From the NCBI GenBank assembly GCA_016293865.1, contig JAEDDG010000018.1, forward strand, positions 1 to 40,429: DNA of 40,429 nt, in the 5' to 3' direction. A program made the translations under genes and the position numbers. The stretch's first letter is position 1; the number at the start of each line of letters is the position of its first letter. Positions 39,130 to 40,429 of the stretch are shown in pieces. The DNA comes from Oscillospiraceae bacterium (GTDB lineage: Bacteria; Bacillota; Clostridia; Oscillospirales; Oscillospiraceae). The notes beneath the pieces are model-generated. The model was not told where the DNA came from. It saw only the letters and a list, made by a program, of their open reading frames with translations, and did not search any database.

Positions 39130-40233
39130 CTATGCGCGCATCTCACCGAATTCCAGAACGTCGGCAATTCTGCGGGATGCAAAACCGTCTCCGTACGGAT
39201 TGCTGGCGCGGCTCATTGTCTCATATGTTGTTTTGTCGTGCAGCAGTCTGGAAAAGGCGTAGTAAACCGTATCCTCTTCAGTGCCGGTCAGGTGCAGCGT
39301 GCCGGCGGCGACGCCTTCCGGCCGTTCTGTTGTGTTGCGCAGGACCAGAACAGGTTTTCCCAGAGAGGGTGCTTCCTCCTGAATTCCGCCGCTGTCAGTT
39401 AAGATCAGAAAAGCGCGCGCCATGAAGTTGTGGAAATCCAGCACATCCAGCGGCTCAATCAGCCGGATACGGTCGCAGCCGGACAGTTCGGCTTCAGCAA
39501 CAGCGCGGACAGCGGGGTTCATGTGAATGGGGTAGAGAACGGTGATGTCCGGCGTCTCCTCGGTCACGCGGCGGATGGCTCTGAATATATGGTGCATGGG
39601 CAGGCCGAGGTTTTCACGCCGGTGGGCGGTCAGAAGAATCAGGCGGCCGCTGAGGTTCTCCAGTGCCGGATGCGTGTAGTCAGACCGGACCGTCGTTTTC
39701 AGCGCGTCGATTGCGGTGTTCCCGGTGACAAAGACGGACTCCGGAGATTTCCCCTCGTTCAGCAGATGACTGCGCGAAAGCGCGGTGGGCGCGAAATGCA
39801 GCTGGGCTATGGAGTCGACTGCCTGCCGGTTGAATTCCTCCGGATAGGGGGAGGAGACGTCGTATGTACGCAGGCCGGCTTCCACATGGCCAACCGGTAT
39901 GCCGCTGTAAAAGGCGGCCAGAGCGGCGGAGAAGGTGGTCGTGGTGTCGCCGTGGACGAGGACAATATCCGGTCTGACTTTCTCAAAAGTGGATTTCATG
40001 CCGGCCATGACCTTCTGGGTGATGTCATAAAGTGTCTGGCCATGCTGCATGATATCCAGATCAAAGTCCGGCGTGACGCCGAAAACATCCAGAACGCTGC
40101 GCAGCATTTCCCGGTGCTGGCCGGTCACGCAGACGGAGACGTCCAGATTTTTTCTGCTGCGCAGCTCGCTGATCAGGGGGCACATTTTTATTGCCTCCGG
40201 CCGGGTGCCGAAGACGATCATGATTTTTTTCAT
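39130..40233 (-). CDS. wecB: UDP-N-acetylglucosamine 2-epimerase (non-hydrolysing)
   Basis: A 367-residue WecB/MnaA enzyme interconverting UDP-GlcNAc and UDP-ManNAc. Motifs: FGTRPEAIKMCPLISEL, VHGDTTTTFSAALAAF, GHVEAGLRTYD, PYPEEFNRQ, LLTAHRRENLG and LTDSGGIQEEAPSLGKPVLV, which together give the family's substrate and allosteric sites. UDP-ManNAc feeds wall teichoic acid linkage units and ManNAc-containing capsules. AGAGGA lies 8 nt before the ATG and the gene begins 12 nt after the ahcY stop, so these two are one transcript. It lies directly upstream of the Dlt-like operon on the same strand. Confidence 0.96.
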   Translation of the reverse strand: MKKIMIVFGTRPEAIKMCPLISELRSRKNLDVSVCVTGQHREMLRSVLDVFGVTPDFDLDIMQHGQTLYDITQKVMAGMKSTFEKVRPDIVLVHGDTTTTFSAALAAFYSGIPVGHVEAGLRTYDVSSPYPEEFNRQAVDSIAQLHFAPTALSRSHLLNEGKSPESVFVTGNTAIDALKTTVRSDYTHPALENLSGRLILLTAHRRENLGLPMHHIFRAIRRVTEETPDITVLYPIHMNPAVRAVAEAELSGCDRIRLIEPLDVLDFHNFMARAFLILTDSGGIQEEAPSLGKPVLVLRNTTERPEGVAAGTLHLTGTEEDTVYYAFSRLLHDKTTYETMSRASNPYGDGFASRRIADVLEFGEMRA

Positions 40234-40245
40234 CAGACGGATCCT

Positions 40246-40429
40246 CTATACTGTCCAGCTGGACAGGTATTCGCGCTGACTGTCTGTCAGCGTATCAATG
40301 GAGAGACCGCAGGCGGCAAGCTTGCGTCTGGCCACTTCCTGATCAAGCGCTTCCGGGACGGGATGCACGCCGGGCTTCAGGATATCCCGGTTTTCTGCGA
40401 TGTAGCGGGCGGAGAGCGCCTGAATGGCA
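40246..40429 (-). CDS. ahcY: Adenosylhomocysteinase, C-terminal end only
   Basis: The frame runs off the right edge; only the last 61 codons are visible, ending at TAG 40246-40248. The residues LKPGVHPVPEALDQEVARRK and the ending TDSQREYLSSWTV match the C-terminal tail of S-adenosylhomocysteine hydrolase, which splits SAH into adenosine and homocysteine. The ending in SSW plus two residues resembles the shorter clostridial/Thermotoga-type tail rather than the PYKPDHYRY end of others (from memory). It is followed 12 nt later by wecB. Confidence 0.85.
   Translation of the reverse strand, partial: AIQALSARYIAENRDILKPGVHPVPEALDQEVARRKLAACGLSIDTLTDSQREYLSSWTV

Noticed and set aside
1..40429. CRISPR arrays, tRNA or rRNA genes, transposases, phage genes
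   Set aside because: Reading both strands I found no regular repeat-spacer pattern, no T-arm-like GTTCGAATC with matching acceptor stem, and no protein of a mobile element.

Overview
The window looks like a chromosomal segment of a Gram-positive, anaerobic, spore-forming Firmicute, most likely a Clostridia member near Oscillospirales/Ruminococcaceae. The evidence is a SpoIID sporulation gene, a pyruvate:ferredoxin oxidoreductase and acetate kinase (anaerobic acetate-forming metabolism), a FakA/Asp23 pair with a DegV protein, TmcAL, strong AGGAGG-type ribosome binding sites with GTG and TTG starts, sigma-A promoters with 17-bp spacers, and a GC content in the mid-fifties (estimated by eye). 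This placement is inference; there is no rRNA in the window. I saw no mobile element, tRNA, rRNA or CRISPR array.

Left part (1-9130): the end of a HAD phosphatase; a DapA/NanA-type aldolase divergent from an AraC regulator; an OmpR-type two-component system followed by a possible short RNA and a strong terminator; and a minus-strand operon comM-thiI-cinA. Middle part (9130-25070): a highly expressed nifJ with a structured 3' region, two membrane proteins of unknown function, a MATE exporter ending one base from spoIID, the fatty-acid kinase module (fakA with its Asp23-family partner, and a DegV/FakB-like protein nearby), glpK, rplU-rpmA with an L21-type leader, and ackA divergent from tmcAL.

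Right part (25075-33369): tmcAL, a PepD-type dipeptidase, a minus-strand LDH2/MDH2 dehydrogenase, and a compact four-gene plus-strand operon. That operon encodes two integral membrane proteins (the first DUF5058-like), a membrane-anchored M20 peptidase of the PM20D1 type and a ceramidase-like amidohydrolase. It reads like uptake and hydrolysis of N-acylated amino acids or peptides, though no substrate is known.

Far right (33424-40429), minus strand: the most unusual system. After ahcY (partial) and wecB comes a five-gene operon: an amino-acid-adenylating ligase, a LysA-fold PLP decarboxylase, a 76-residue phosphopantetheine carrier protein, an MBOAT acyltransferase and a membrane-anchored SGNH-type protein. 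It has the logic of the dltABCD D-alanylation operon with a decarboxylase inserted. I propose that a carrier-bound (or free) amino acid is decarboxylated, in the manner of BtrK in butirosin synthesis, and the resulting amino-acyl group is exported onto a surface polymer. wecB, which makes UDP-ManNAc, is consistent with a cell-wall glycopolymer context.
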